This document shows, one piece after another, positions 1 to 11,382 of a stretch of DNA of 64,000 nucleotides. Numbering within the stretch: position 1 is the stretch's first letter; each line of letters opens with the position of its first letter. The stretch is from Archegozetes longisetosus (Eukaryota > Arthropoda > Arachnida > Sarcoptiformes > Trhypochthoniidae): assembly GCA_018873245.2 (NCBI GenBank), contig JAEMBT020000008.1, forward strand, positions 15,115,172 to 15,179,171. Reading direction: 5' to 3'. A program made the translations under genes and the position numbers. The notes beneath the pieces are model-generated. The model saw nothing but the letters and a program-made list of their open reading frames with translations. It was not told the DNA's origin and made no database searches.

Positions 1-1158
1 TCGTCAACAATCAGTGTTGTAACATGTTACCTATTTTAAATTAAAATGATTTCCTCCCAAGTCTTTGTTTTGTTATAATGTTAACAATAAATTCGAATGT
101 CCGCATATTAAATATTGTGCCTAAAAACATTGCTGAGTCTTCTCATCCTCTTAGACCGAACACTTAACAATAGAAAGTACAAATTAAGCCTCATTTTCTC
201 CATAAAAGCAGCATTGCTTTAATAGTCTAAAGACATAAACTTATTTGGTTCCTATTGTTAATATGGTTTAGAACATTTCAATTTTAAGCATAAAATTTCT
301 TATTGAATTTCAATTTATCTCTGAATGGTTTTTAATTGTATATGAAAGTTAAACGAGACAATAGTTTGAATAATAAAAGTACATTTACATATTTTGGTTC
401 TGAACAACTGATCCAATGTTGCTGCATATTGCGCTGGCATTAGCGTTTAAGTGCTAGCGCTTATGATAATGTTATGCTGAAGATCCCTAGAATCTACTCT
501 TTAGCTATTTATAACTTATATATTTATTGATTTTATTTAATTGGTAAAGACAATTTAAAATTTAAAATTAAATTTTATTACTTAAGTTTTATAAAGAAGA
601 ATATGATTAATATATGAAAAAAACAATTGAATATATCTGTTATACCTAATGGACTTACTGTTGTTATAGGACTGGACTTCTATAACTGTATTGTAAACAA
701 TAACAGTTATTCTGGAAAACGCAGTTACAAACACCAATACACATAAAATTATATTTATTAATATGTCATAAGTCTTGACAAATAGATAAAAATACAAAAA
801 TATCAGAAATTTCAAAATAAAAACTAATAAACAAACGATAACTCAATACATATATAGTGTGCACACTTGTTCTCTTCACGTCCAAACTCTCTCATACCTA
901 AAATATAACTAACTTTTTCTTCCAACTCTATACTTTTTCTCTTTTTCTACTTTAAACTTTAAAATAAAACAAAATAAACATTAAGTTTATGAAGTGTGAC
1001 CCCCTCACTTGGGGCCCATACTTACATACATATAGACTTACAATGCAAACACATACAATATCTAATACATATGTATCACTACATGGCGCAATATACAGCA
1101 TCGCACTAATGTGATTGCAAAGAGCGTTTCCCTGCTTCTTTACAGTCCTTGCGTGGGA
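1..1158. other. AT-rich sequence, no gene seen
   Basis: No reading frame with a recognisable product, splice pattern or RNA fold was found here. Short open frames are low-complexity and AT-driven. It borders the LTR that starts near 1159. Confidence 0.5.
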
Positions 1159-1843
1159 TGTGAAGTTAAACTCTAGTTGAACACACTTTCACACGCTACT
1201 TGAGTCTCACACATGGCAACACAAGTTAAGCACAGATTAAGAAACACAAATGTAATAGCGCAAAAAAATACTTTATTTAAATAATAACAAAATGCAGATA
1301 CATAGATTTTAGAACAAGAAAAAAAATGTCTGCGAGTGCCGATTTCGGACTCGAACATTGCTTTAAATATGAGAAAATTAAGGCAATGGCTTAAAGTTAA
1401 GTCCATGCCTGATCGCCGGACTTTTATGTGAGATTGGCCGAACGGTGTTGACCGTTGGCCATCCTTTCTTAGCAATTGGTCATTTCATGTATCGTCTCAA
1501 TTGACGACACATGAAATATTTTTACTAATGAGTTCCCAGGCCTCCCGTTTTTATGGCTCTGCTTTTCAAAACAGAGCCATAAAAACCCTTCTTCCGAAAT
1601 TCCACAGCTGCGTTCGATTAAGAACAGCAGCTTCATCCTCTCCTTTTCTGAGAATTCAGACAAAGAAAGGAAGAAGAAGAAAAATAAACAAAAATTGTTT
1701 GTTATAAACAGAAACTAAAAAGTTTCTGCATTCACACTATATAGTACAAAATATAACACTAACGCTAACTCTAACTTGTATAACACTATATAGCAATACA
1801 CTGCTATATAATAATACAGAGCCGTTTAGTGCTCTGTAACACA
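1159..1843 (-). mobile_element. LTR of a Ty3/gypsy-like retroelement (minus orientation)
   Basis: Read on the minus strand, a purine-rich run (GAAGGGGGA, about 1844-1852) is followed directly by TGTG at 1843, the usual polypurine tract to 3' LTR junction. The proposed far end is CACA at 1162-1159, giving TG...CA ends and about 685 bp. An AATAAA lies inside (about 1270-1280), as expected for a U3-R-U5 unit. No second LTR copy was seen to the right, so the element is truncated or was rearranged. The far boundary is less certain than the 1843 end. A 100-codon open frame inside it (1173-1475) is taken as chance. Confidence 0.5.
1547..1586. repeat. Perfect 15-bp-stem hairpin inside the LTR
   Basis: GTTTTTATGGCTCTG at 1547-1561 is exactly inverted at 1572-1586 around a 10-nt loop. 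The GGCTCTG motif recurs near 1820-1836 as another small inverted pair. It may be an RNA structure in the LTR transcript (inference). Confidence 0.8.
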
Positions 1844-1968
1844 TCCCCCTTCGAAATTCAGTTATAACAATTCTCATTCAACTAATTATAATTGTTATTG
1901 ATTATCATAATAAAATAGATACTTTAAGTAAAATAAATGATTAGATGAAAATACGTTTGATTAACTGA

Positions 1969-4889
1969 TTACTCCGTTTTTCTCAAAGATGTCGATCTTC
2001 TTCTGACGAATTCCACTAAACATTGGCCATAGATGTTGTTCTTGTCCAATCCTTGTGGTAATCCTCCTTCTAACCAATTAATGACAGAAATCGGAATGTT
2101 AATCTGTTGTAATCTTGTAGTTTCCATTCCTTGTTGTAAATCGATGGGATATCTTACAGGTGAAGCCAATCTAAACAATAAACGATTCTTGTTCTCATGG
2201 GTGAGCCATACCTTAGAATTACTCTTAATATGAATATGACCAAAGGCTCCAGAGTGGTCTAAGCAATCCGACGGACATTTAATGATAATATCTCTTAAAT
2301 AGATATCAAACCAATGTTTAGTCAGAAGGTGAAACGATATTTGAAGATAATCCCCATATTTAGTCAGATCTTTCAAACCATCTTCGCCTTCCCATATGCC
2401 ATAATGATTGGTAAATTTAATAATTCTAAACCACTTATATTTAATTATTTCGAAAAGATAATAAATCCCAAAATTATTAACATGAAATTAGTAACAGGAT
2501 TTATCGGATCATGAACTACAGTTTCCCAATAAGTGATTGAATTTCCAGGATTTGAGGTTAATGTATAAGTAAACTGTGCGTTTAGAACAATAGTAGGTGA
2601 AATACCAAGAATGCTATGTCCAAGCTTTATAAGTGTTACTGAAACACTAGTGAAGATGTAAAACATTACAATTTTAGTAAATGAATGGATCAAGCCTTGC
2701 CAAGTGACTGAGTTTAATGCGTGTTGAATATTTTCCACTTGCAATAATCTTTCTGAAAATTCTCCGAAGCCGTCCATAATTCATCCATAGCAGCGGTTGT
2801 CGCTCTCTGATCGAGTTGTAAATAATCTCTGAACTTATTTACATCTATACTCTTCATATCTTCAATCTTTTCCCTTTTTACTTCTATTACTTGCTCCTCT
2901 ACTTTCATTTTCTCATTAAATAAATTTTGATGAAATAGGAATATCGGTGGTTTGCTTCGTACTAAATCTAATCTTGAATCTCTGTATTTAAGTGGTCCAT
3001 AAAGAGTGTGTGATCCTGTTTTTAAATAACAACTTGTGTCAACCGTAACTTCTTCAGCCCATTCTACTAGTGATCGCCCTTTTGATTCAATATAGTGACA
3101 AATAACATCAAAACTAGGAATGACATCTTTACGCAGGATCCAGGTGTCATCAATTATTCGAATCGGTTGGTACTGCTCTTTCATGGATAATTCAAATTGA
3201 CAAAATTTCTTCACATAATATGTCCCAATTCCATAAAGAAATGGTGCAAGAACTGATTGTTTGAATTAAAGATGGATCCATGGTGTAACATAAAGATCAT
3301 GGCGGTACATGCTAAAATATATTTAGATTTTAATTTTATTATAATCATATAATTAACTTAATGTATGATATAATAAGACAAAAGTTATTTATTTACAAAG
3401 TACATTATAAAAATTATAAACGGTTAAAATATATGATGTTAATCCATTGCAGATGCAATTGTAGATAAATCTTGGTAGATAGTTAGATGCTCAACTTGCT
3501 TATTGATATCATCATCCGAGTCAATTATGGTATCCGAGCTAATTGTCAATTATTTTTCTTTTATTTGATAAAATAATTGGTTTAACGGTATTTAACTTAA
3601 TTAAAAATTCATCATCATCTTTAACACGTGTAACACTACGCTTTGGAATTTTATTCAAACGTAGGGAACAACAAGCACATTTTTTAGTATATAAATATTT
3701 TAATTCTTCCATGTTAATTGAAAATTACAATTTTTGTAAAATTCACTATGTTAGCCTTAAGGTCGGCAAAAATCCTTTTGATATGTTAGGCTAAATTACA
3801 TTAGCTTTTATGTATAAAAAAATCTTTTGTCGACCTCAAGGCTAACATGGTCAAATTACTGTTTATATATTTCAAACTTAATTTCCCGTCATTTTATAAT
3901 AGTTTATATAAACCTTATTATGTCTATGCGATAGACATTTAATATATCAATAATATGCTGAAAAAATCATTAAAATATCTTATTTCATTTAAATGTAATC
4001 GTAGTTTGAATTTTGATATACATAAATGAGCATTGCGCAATAATGATATGAACTGTAAAAATAATAACAATTTTCTCAAATCTCATTCTCATGCTATAAC
4101 ATAATGTGCATGTTTATATTTCAATAGGATAGCACAATTATCATGTACAGCCATGATCTTTTCCCCACTAATGGTTACACAACTAAAGGTTGCTAAATCG
4201 ATCTCACCATATAGTTTAATGTCGTCTTCATCCGTTAACCAATATCGATCTTTAAGAGATAAAGTTATAAAGGTCTCAGTAGAATTCAGACGTCCAAACT
4301 ATTGACAGTATTTTTCGTTGCACGGAATAGGTGAAGCAATCGTTTTCAAAATATTGAAATGAGTTTTAGTCTTAATCGTTTGTAAAGGAATTGACAATCT
4401 CAACATTAATCCATTAGGTAATAGGTAAAACTTAATTGGCGGTAAAACATAATACAAATCCAAATGACTTTTATCGATTCCAAGTAGATATAAGGGTGTC
4501 ACATTAGTTTTAACTTTCTTAAATAAAATTTCTTTATGTTCATCAGGTGATAACAGATTAGACGGTAGATTCCACGTCGTAATTGAATTAATGATTCTTC
4601 AATATCTTACTCAGACTGACTCTATAACGAGAGATTATATAGAGAAATCAATGCGCTAACAATAGCATCATTCATTTTTCTTTCCATTGTGTTAAAAAAT
4701 GGTTACTGCTGACGACATGTCATATATCAATCTATAAAGAGCTTTTACTTCATATTCCAAGAAGCTGATATGTTCTGCCACCTCCGAAAAAGCTTGATTC
4801 ACTCTTTCAACATTTGCTCGAATGATTTTTCTCAGTCCTATCAATTGTTTTTTGAGAGTGGCAGTTTGTGTCCTTCCTTTCTTTACCAT
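1969..4889 (-). pseudogene. Broken envelope-like (baculovirus F / errantivirus Env type) relic
   Basis: Minus-strand fragments in series lie at 4889-4692, 4502-about 4100, 3214-2714, 2777-2445 and 2376-1969, in different frames with stops between them. The first has a heptad-like helical segment. The second has a hydrophobic, proline-containing stretch like the F1 part of Baculo_F-type fusion proteins. The 2445-2777 piece has two hydrophobic membrane-like segments. A hairpin element (3738-3861) lies between the second and third fragments. Being upstream of a polypurine tract and LTR on the same strand fits an env position in an errantivirus-like element. Similarity is judged by eye only. The last fragment (1969-2376) may be a separate protein. 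Not functional as it stands. Confidence 0.4.
3738..3861. repeat. Short foldback element
   Basis: Arms at about 3738-3780 and 3820-3861 are inverted copies (core GTTAGCCTTAAGGTCGGC and its complement with a few mismatches) around about 40 nt. It sits between two fragments of the envelope-like relic, so it may be a later MITE insertion. Confidence 0.65.
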
Positions 4890-4983
4890 TGAGGAAAGTA
4901 TTGAATATTTTTCGTTGAGGCCATGTATGTCTTTCGAGGTTGCAGTTTCAAATAAAAACGAAAGTGCATCTACGACTATCGTA

Positions 4984-5605
4984 CTACACTATCAGACCTT
5001 TTCCTCCTGGAAGTCCATGAATGAATTGTTTGTTGAAATATCCATTCAAATCAACGATTGTGATTTCACAATCATGAAGTAATAAATGCGGAACATCTTC
5101 ATCGTGTAATACTTTTGCAATAGTTGAGACAAAGCATCTCGATACGCATCTCTCTTCACTACCATCAACCAATCCGCAACCTAATATTGGATGTAGCGGA
5201 CACATATGTTTGGCAAATTCGTTAATTAAAATATTTTAATTGTCATAAAACGATGAGTACCACCACCGATAAAATGATTCACTAGGAAATGAGTAAACGC
5301 TGTTTTTCCAGTTCCTGCAATTCCATAAAGAAAACAACTTGCATTGTTGCGCCGTTTAGAAAATTTGTTACACATTGCTCCATAGATTGAACAAATAACT
5401 ATTGACCACAGTTTAAAGTGGATTTAGGACAATGTTTGTTAATATCTTCATATGTTATTAAAGCTGTAATGTCATCAAACTTTGTACGTTTTGCCGGAGG
5501 TTGATTTGAGTCCTCTTTAGATGCAGAGTTAATTTCAGTTGGTTTTTCTTCTAGTTGAAATTCACTTTCATCACAACTCATAAAGTCTTCATATTCTTTA
5601 TGCAA
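4984..5605 (-). pseudogene. P-loop NTPase-like relic
   Basis: On the minus strand a frame at about 5300-5345 reads a hydrophobic strand followed by GIAGTGKT and a helix-like stretch, a good match to a Walker A motif of a helicase or packaging ATPase. It is flanked by a charged open frame (5605-5399) and by another (5205-4984) in which a hydrophobic strand ends in acidic residues, possibly a Walker B. The pieces are in different frames and separated by stops. It has the same orientation as the envelope-like relic. The family is not identified: an SF3 or SF1 viral helicase is possible, and chance cannot be excluded. Confidence 0.3.
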
Positions 5606-5955
5606 ATCAACTTTTTGAAAGTATACCGATTAGAAAAGAAAAATTGCAACTGCGTTCTTTAGTTTTTGATTTTTGCAAACTGCTAATTTCTTTTAAAATA
5701 ATGTTGCCAGGACATAATTTAAGCAATTCTGGCAAAACATATCGTTTGCTTAGAGCATTGATAAAGGAAAACGTTTTCATTGTGAATACAAAAACAGAGT
5801 GAAAATTGAATGTGTAATCGGGTTTATACGTCTCGTTTGTTTATGTAATTTTCATAACTAATGATGGTAGCGTTATTATCGTCAATTACATTATATGATC
5901 TAATATATGCTCGCGAATTTATCGTTTTAGTTGCTGAATTACTCATTTTGTCAAA

Positions 5956-6258
5956 TCAATTTGGTTTCTCAAGTTCTAAAGACAAGCATGTCTGCATTTT
6001 AATAGAACTATAGTTAATTTTCAAACCCATAACTTTAGAACAAGGAACTGTATCATCATCAAACTTTTTTCCTTTTAGACACCATAGATTTGAATTTATA
6101 TTATAATTATATGCATTTAATATAAATTGTATATTACAAATACTTTTGCATTCGTCGTCAAAGTCGTCTATATTCAATTTATCGTCAGTGTTTTTAGCTT
6201 TCTTCGCTGATTCGTAAATTACATAACCAAATAATATTGAAAGGTTTAATTTATTCAA
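5956..6258 (-). CDS. Unidentified acidic/Asn-rich open frame, 100 codons
   Basis: Open from 6258 to 5956 with an acidic middle (NTDDKLNIDDFDDE) and several Cys. It lies next to the P-loop relic on the same strand and just inside the 180-bp hairpin. It may be part of the same viral-like remnant or may be non-coding. No family recognised. Confidence 0.2.
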   Translation of the reverse strand: MNKLNLSILFGYVIYESAKKAKNTDDKLNIDDFDDECKSICNIQFILNAYNYNINSNLWCLKGKKFDDDTVPCSKVMGLKINYSSIKMQTCLSLELEKPN

Positions 6259-6290
6259 ATCTGTATCTACAAGATATTTTAAAGATGATA

Positions 6291-6470
6291 TACCGAGTAA
6301 CGCAACTTCATATGAAGTAAAGGTTAAAACTTGAGACTTGTGATTAAGTTTACTTCTTAAACTTATTTGAAAAATAAGATTACTAAATAAGAAAACTAAA
6401 TTAAAGAAGTAAACTTAATCACAAGTCTCAAGTTTTAACCTTTACTTCATATGAAGTTACGTTACTTGGT
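6291..6470. repeat. Near-perfect 70-bp-arm hairpin
   Basis: Arms at 6291-6360 and 6401-6470 are inverted copies with only about three differences, around a 40-nt loop that itself holds a small palindrome (CTTATTT...AAATAAG). Each arm also contains the palindrome ACTTCATATGAAGT. The high arm identity means the element is young or maintained. Confidence 0.85.
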
Positions 6471-6597
6471 TCGATTTATTAAACAAAAAACTTTAAAGGG
6501 ATTATTCGTTTATTAAAAAAGTAACTTTACTGCTTTCATAACAATCAAGTGTAAGTTTTTTTATTTCATATTTCAAAAAGATATACAATAATACATA

Positions 6598-7465
6598 CAG
6601 GGTCCGGCATATATTACGCAAAATTTTAAAAGTTTATTACAAAAAAATTACAAATGATATCGGATTCAAATAAATTGCATTTTATTCAGAAAAGTATAAA
6701 ATTTAATGAACTAGGTTTTCAAAATGTTTTCATTCACTAACCACTAAATGCTGTAGTTTGTTAAATATTAACTTAATCAATACTATTCCTACTTAATCGC
6801 CGTTTGATTTCTACTTTACTTTTTCCAGAAGCTCTTAATTTTATAAACTTCTCAAACTTTAACTCTATTGTATTGATGACATTAATGTTTAACAAAATAC
6901 CATGGTTCAATGAGTAATTTTTCAAAGATTTCCTGAAACACGTGTGGACTCATTTTCTCAGCTCTACAAAAAAGAACTGAAAAACTCGAAATATACCTTG
7001 TAGTTTTCGAGTTATAAAATATCTTTTGTAAAAAATTTACCAAAATGAATTTTTGAAACTTTTTTTAAAATTATTCCTTCCATGATTACTCACAAACAAT
7101 AATTCTGAAATCAAAATCGAACTAAAGAGTAAGGAACTAGGTCAAATTTAGTTGGTATTTTAGGTTTTTTCATGACTGTATATATGGTGTATATACATAT
7201 ATAAAGTATTGAGAATCTGGAACCACTTGAAGAACGCATAAAAGAAGTCATTTCGGCTATCCCAGATGATATGAGACAAAAGGCTTGAGAAGCCTTTCAG
7301 GAACGCCTTCAGCATTTAGTGGTTAATGAAGCAAAACATTTTGAAAACCTAATTCATTAAATTTTATACTTTTCTGAATAAAATGCAATTTATTTGAATT
7401 CGATATCATTTGTAATTTCTTTGTAATAAACTTTTAAAATTTTGCGTAACATATGCCGGACCCTG
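6598..7465 (+). mobile_element. Tc1/mariner-type element with ~155-bp inverted ends and transposase C-terminus
   Basis: Flanked by TA (6596-6597 and 7466-7467). The ends are CAGGGTCCGGCATA and its inverse. Inverted arms run about 6598-6753 and 7310-7465. On the plus strand 7205-7360 encodes the C-terminal end of a mariner-type transposase (ENLEPLEERIKEVI... then HFENL before the stop), with one in-frame TGA in the middle. The coding end overlaps the right arm, so the left arm is an inverted copy that includes transposase coding sequence. The element is non-autonomous: the catalytic region is missing. Confidence 0.85.
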
Positions 7466-7467
7466 TA

Positions 7468-8542
7468 CATACATACATACATATATATAAACAGTAAAAG
7501 TAATAGTATAAAGTAAAAAGATAAATAACTATATGAGCAAATCATTTACATTATAAATTGTATAAATAATAATAATAATCTTTATTCAGTATTATTTTCG
7601 TACAAATTAGTTTAGATTTTTCGAATTGTTTGTGTATAAATTTGTTTAAATTTTTCGATTGAAAGCAGTACTTCTTCAATAATCCAATCCGTGAATTTCT
7701 TTAGTGCTAGGCAGTTTTGAACGCATTATTAAGCGGTATAGGCCTGGTTCGTCGATAAAAGTTGTAGATAATTGAATGTTGTGGGTGGACTTGCACTTGA
7801 TATCATTGGCAATGGACGTGAGTTAAAGATTAAACCCGCCCATAGCTACGCCCCCTGACGCCGTTTTAAATTTTCAAAAAATGGGCGGAGCCTCAAGGGA
7901 CCGATCAATCAGCTCTACTCATCATACTGGTCACACCCAAATAGGGGTTGACCACCTTATATGTTGCGCCACGTTTGGCCACCTCAACCCATGTTAACTA
8001 ATCTCCTGATTACTTCCGACTAAACAACTCTAAATATCTAATAATGTGGATTTTTGCTGTAAATCACATTTTTTAATAATTTGTCGGCAATCGCAATTCA
8101 TAAGAACAGTATGTCAGGTCAGATCTAAAGGAACATTTGACAGTTCATATTAAGACATCAGCAATAGATACTGATAGCATCTGATGAATGTTACTGTTTT
8201 TTGGTGCATGCTCTCCATCACACACGCTGTTAGTTATTAATACATGTATTAAATTGTGCTTTTTTACTAAATATACTTTTATAAATATGTGAATAACCTC
8301 TTGAACACAGTTGACGCATCCCTTTACTCTAGTTATCGAGGATTAATAAGTTTTTAACTATACTTTGTATTTGCTAATAAGGGAAAGTTTTAAACAATAA
8401 TAGTCATAATAGAAGTACAAATGGAAACTTTTGCTCCTTAGGTAATAGAGGGCATTTCATACAAATGATTCGTTTATATTAAATATGTGTAAATTTATTA
8501 GTTATCATATAAATAATTTTACTCAATAAATTGCATAGTCAG
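7468..8542. other. Intergenic, no gene seen
   Basis: Contains microsatellite-like ATAC steps next to the mariner end and a small GGGCGGAG/CTCCGCCC-type inverted pair near 7826-7885, like motifs in the foldback repeats elsewhere in the window. No coding evidence. Confidence 0.5.
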
Positions 8543-10165
8543 TTAAGATTTTATAACTTTTTTCAACTGCTTTTCGATGTCTTCAAACAGTCCTTGAAAT
8601 TGTTTTCTGAATGGTTCGAATAATTCCAGGGCATCGGCCAAGACCTTTAGGTTATGTTCTTTCAAATTTTTTATCAGCTGAAAAACAATTCATTCAATCA
8701 ATTATTCAATACTTTCTGGTCTTATTCTAAACTAGAACATCTATTTGAAAGTTTTAACTAGCTTCTAGTGTTTGAAACTTAAATTTTGTATTTAATACCT
8801 TTTGAGCTGAATCTTGAAGACTATTCAAGTTTTTGTCTGAGTATTCAATTCCATTTTGCACAACAAACTTAAGCCATTCAATGAATAGGAAAATTCTTTC
8901 CTGAAATTCGTAATCAGATTCATTAAGAACTGGGAAAAGAGTATCCGTTAGCTCAAAGAATACGAGTGCCATGAAATAGCTCGTTGTTTCGCAAATCGGT
9001 ATCACCACATATTTCAATGCACTACTACCACCACTTTTTAAAGCATAAATAAATTTATTTCTGAGCCTTTCGGGCACCTGTTTCTCAATAAATTGTTGAA
9101 TTTTCTCATCTTTTTCATGTCTTGCAATCATATCTAATATTTCACATATAGTCTTTATCTCTGCTGATTTAGTCGGATCATCGTTGTAATAATTTTCATC
9201 TCCTGAGTGCTCAAGTAGTTTATTAATGATAACGTCTCTGTGCTTTACTGTTTCGATTATAACATTAACCAACGGATGATTTACGTCATTAACTTCATTG
9301 ACGAGCTTAACAACAGAGTTCACATCTAAGTGATCGATAAACTGTAAGATTAACGAAATAAGACATCTTTTAATTTCAATCACAAAGCCTTTTTGATAGA
9401 GTTTTATGTAGATTTGACAAAAGTTACCAATGAAAAACTTACCTCTTCTGCAAATTTTTCCAAAACTTGTCGTAATTTAAGTTGTTCTTGGCTAGATTCA
9501 TATATTTGCATGAAATAATCCGATTTTTGCCTTGCTTTATGATCCAGTTGATCAAGTCTATTTTTTATTTCTTTAGTCACATTATATGCTTTGTCTCTGA
9601 TTGATTTATCTATGCTTTCGAAACTATAAATGTTTTCAAACTCATATCTACTATAGCCTACAATTTCAACTCTGAGCAGTTGAAAGAATTCTTGCACTTT
9701 ATTGTAACTCTGTTCTCGAGATTCACTTTCATTGAGTAAGATATCATTGCTTTCATTGCTTAGACTTTCAAACTTTTGAAATATTTCATCAACCTTTAAA
9801 GTCAATGATTTAATTAGAAGATTCATTAATTACTATTCAAAATTGTGACTGGATGTCGTTTAAATTACCAGTAATTTGACTTCATCGGCGAACCGCATGC
9901 TTTCATATCCAACTTGAATCAGCTGTTCGACGATATCATCGAGTGTTTCTCCGAACTTATACATCAACTCCTTTTTAACCAAATGATCAATAGAATTGAA
10001 CACATTATCTTGTGGTAAATCTAAGACAACATTTAGTTTCGGAGAACTGTTGATGCCATTGCTGAAATTGTATTTGACAGCATGTTTTGCGTCTTGTAAA
10101 CCACCGAATAGAGATGCAGTTGCGTATCCTAACACGATTGAAAGATTTAAGATGTGTCTCAACAT
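8543..10165 (-). CDS. Secreted alpha-helical protein of unknown family, 441 aa
   Basis: Four minus-strand exons join in phase 0: 10165-9869, 9793-9443, 9341-8799 and 8677-8543, with introns of 75-121 nt. The start ATG is at 10165. Residues 1-18 are a hydrophobic leader ending near ATASLFGG, so a signal peptide is likely. The rest is mostly charged, amphipathic helix-like sequence with few Cys and no recognised catalytic motif. A loop rich in Ser/Asn/Glu follows the first third. No family was recognised. A mite-restricted secreted protein is the likeliest reading. The exon 3 start rests on the acceptor TTACAG at 9347-9342; an earlier AG does not keep frame. Confidence 0.7.
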
Positions 10166-11382
10166 ATTGTTCTGAAAATTCCTAATACTTCTTATATAAT
10201 GAGGACTAACAAGAACTAAACGTTGTGATTAATGATGAACGAAGTTCTTATATTATGTAAGACAAACGGACTCTACTATAGCTTGTTATCAACTTGTAAA
10301 ACTTATGGTAATAGCGATTGTTTGCTATCTAACATTCCTAAACAGATGTCTTTTTCTACAACATTCAGTTCAATTGAATGGTATAATGAACTTCAGGAAC
10401 TGCTGTTTATTACTAATTAAATTGATTCAGGATATACTGAATTAGAAAAAGTACTAGGATTCAATCAAAAAGTATTAAATTGAAATGCAATTCTTTTATC
10501 ATTGTTTTTATTAAAAATCATGAGTTGTTTTTCTGATGCTAAATTAAGTAGTATATAATTAATGTTCAAATTTTTTTATCACATAAGCATATGCTAATCG
10601 ATTAATCGGTTGATCCCAGTTATTTCTTGTAAACATTTACAAAGAAAAAAAATGATCTTATGTTTGCATAAAATAAACAAGGTTCTAATTAAGCCTATAT
10701 CATAAATGAAAGCTTTGACAGCAAGGGGAGCCTCTTCTCTATCTCGGAATACCAACAGGGCTCATTAAAGTATTAGTACTTATATATTGTGTTTAGCAAT
10801 TTGGTCGTTCAAAATTATGAATTCAATATTTTTTAAAGAAATATCTTACGTTTAAGATTATAGCATAAGTGTCGAACACCAATTTTAAATTGGAGGCAAT
10901 TCAGATTATTAACAGTTTAGAACTGGTTCAACTTTTGATATCTTTATCAAGCTTTTAGCTTGACTTCAGAAAAGTTTGATACGAATCAGAGTTTGCAATA
11001 ATAATCTTTTGTATAATACGTAAATTATTGATATGTCATATTATTTTTGTTTCTATACTATCAAAACTTTTGGCAGCAAGACTTGTCAAAGACTTATCTC
11101 TATATTATTTTGTTATTAAGAGTTCAATAATTTATGTATGTCTTAATGTATACGTTTGGGTGTTTTAGTCTCAAACTTAAGACTCAGATTCAAATAACAT
11201 TCAATCAGCTAAGATACTTGTATTATTTGAGAAAAGCAATCCAGCTATTTAAGTATATGTTGAAATTATTTGATAAATTTTCTCATTAAAACCTATTATT
11301 CAAGTAGTTCATGTCATCAAATTATAGTCTAAACAAATTACTGCGATAAATAAGCAAAACATTTTCTAACTTAAATATTTGA

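Noticed and set aside
1173-1475. 100-codon minus-strand open frame
   Set aside because: It lies wholly inside the proposed LTR and has no domain; it is likely a chance frame in repeat DNA.
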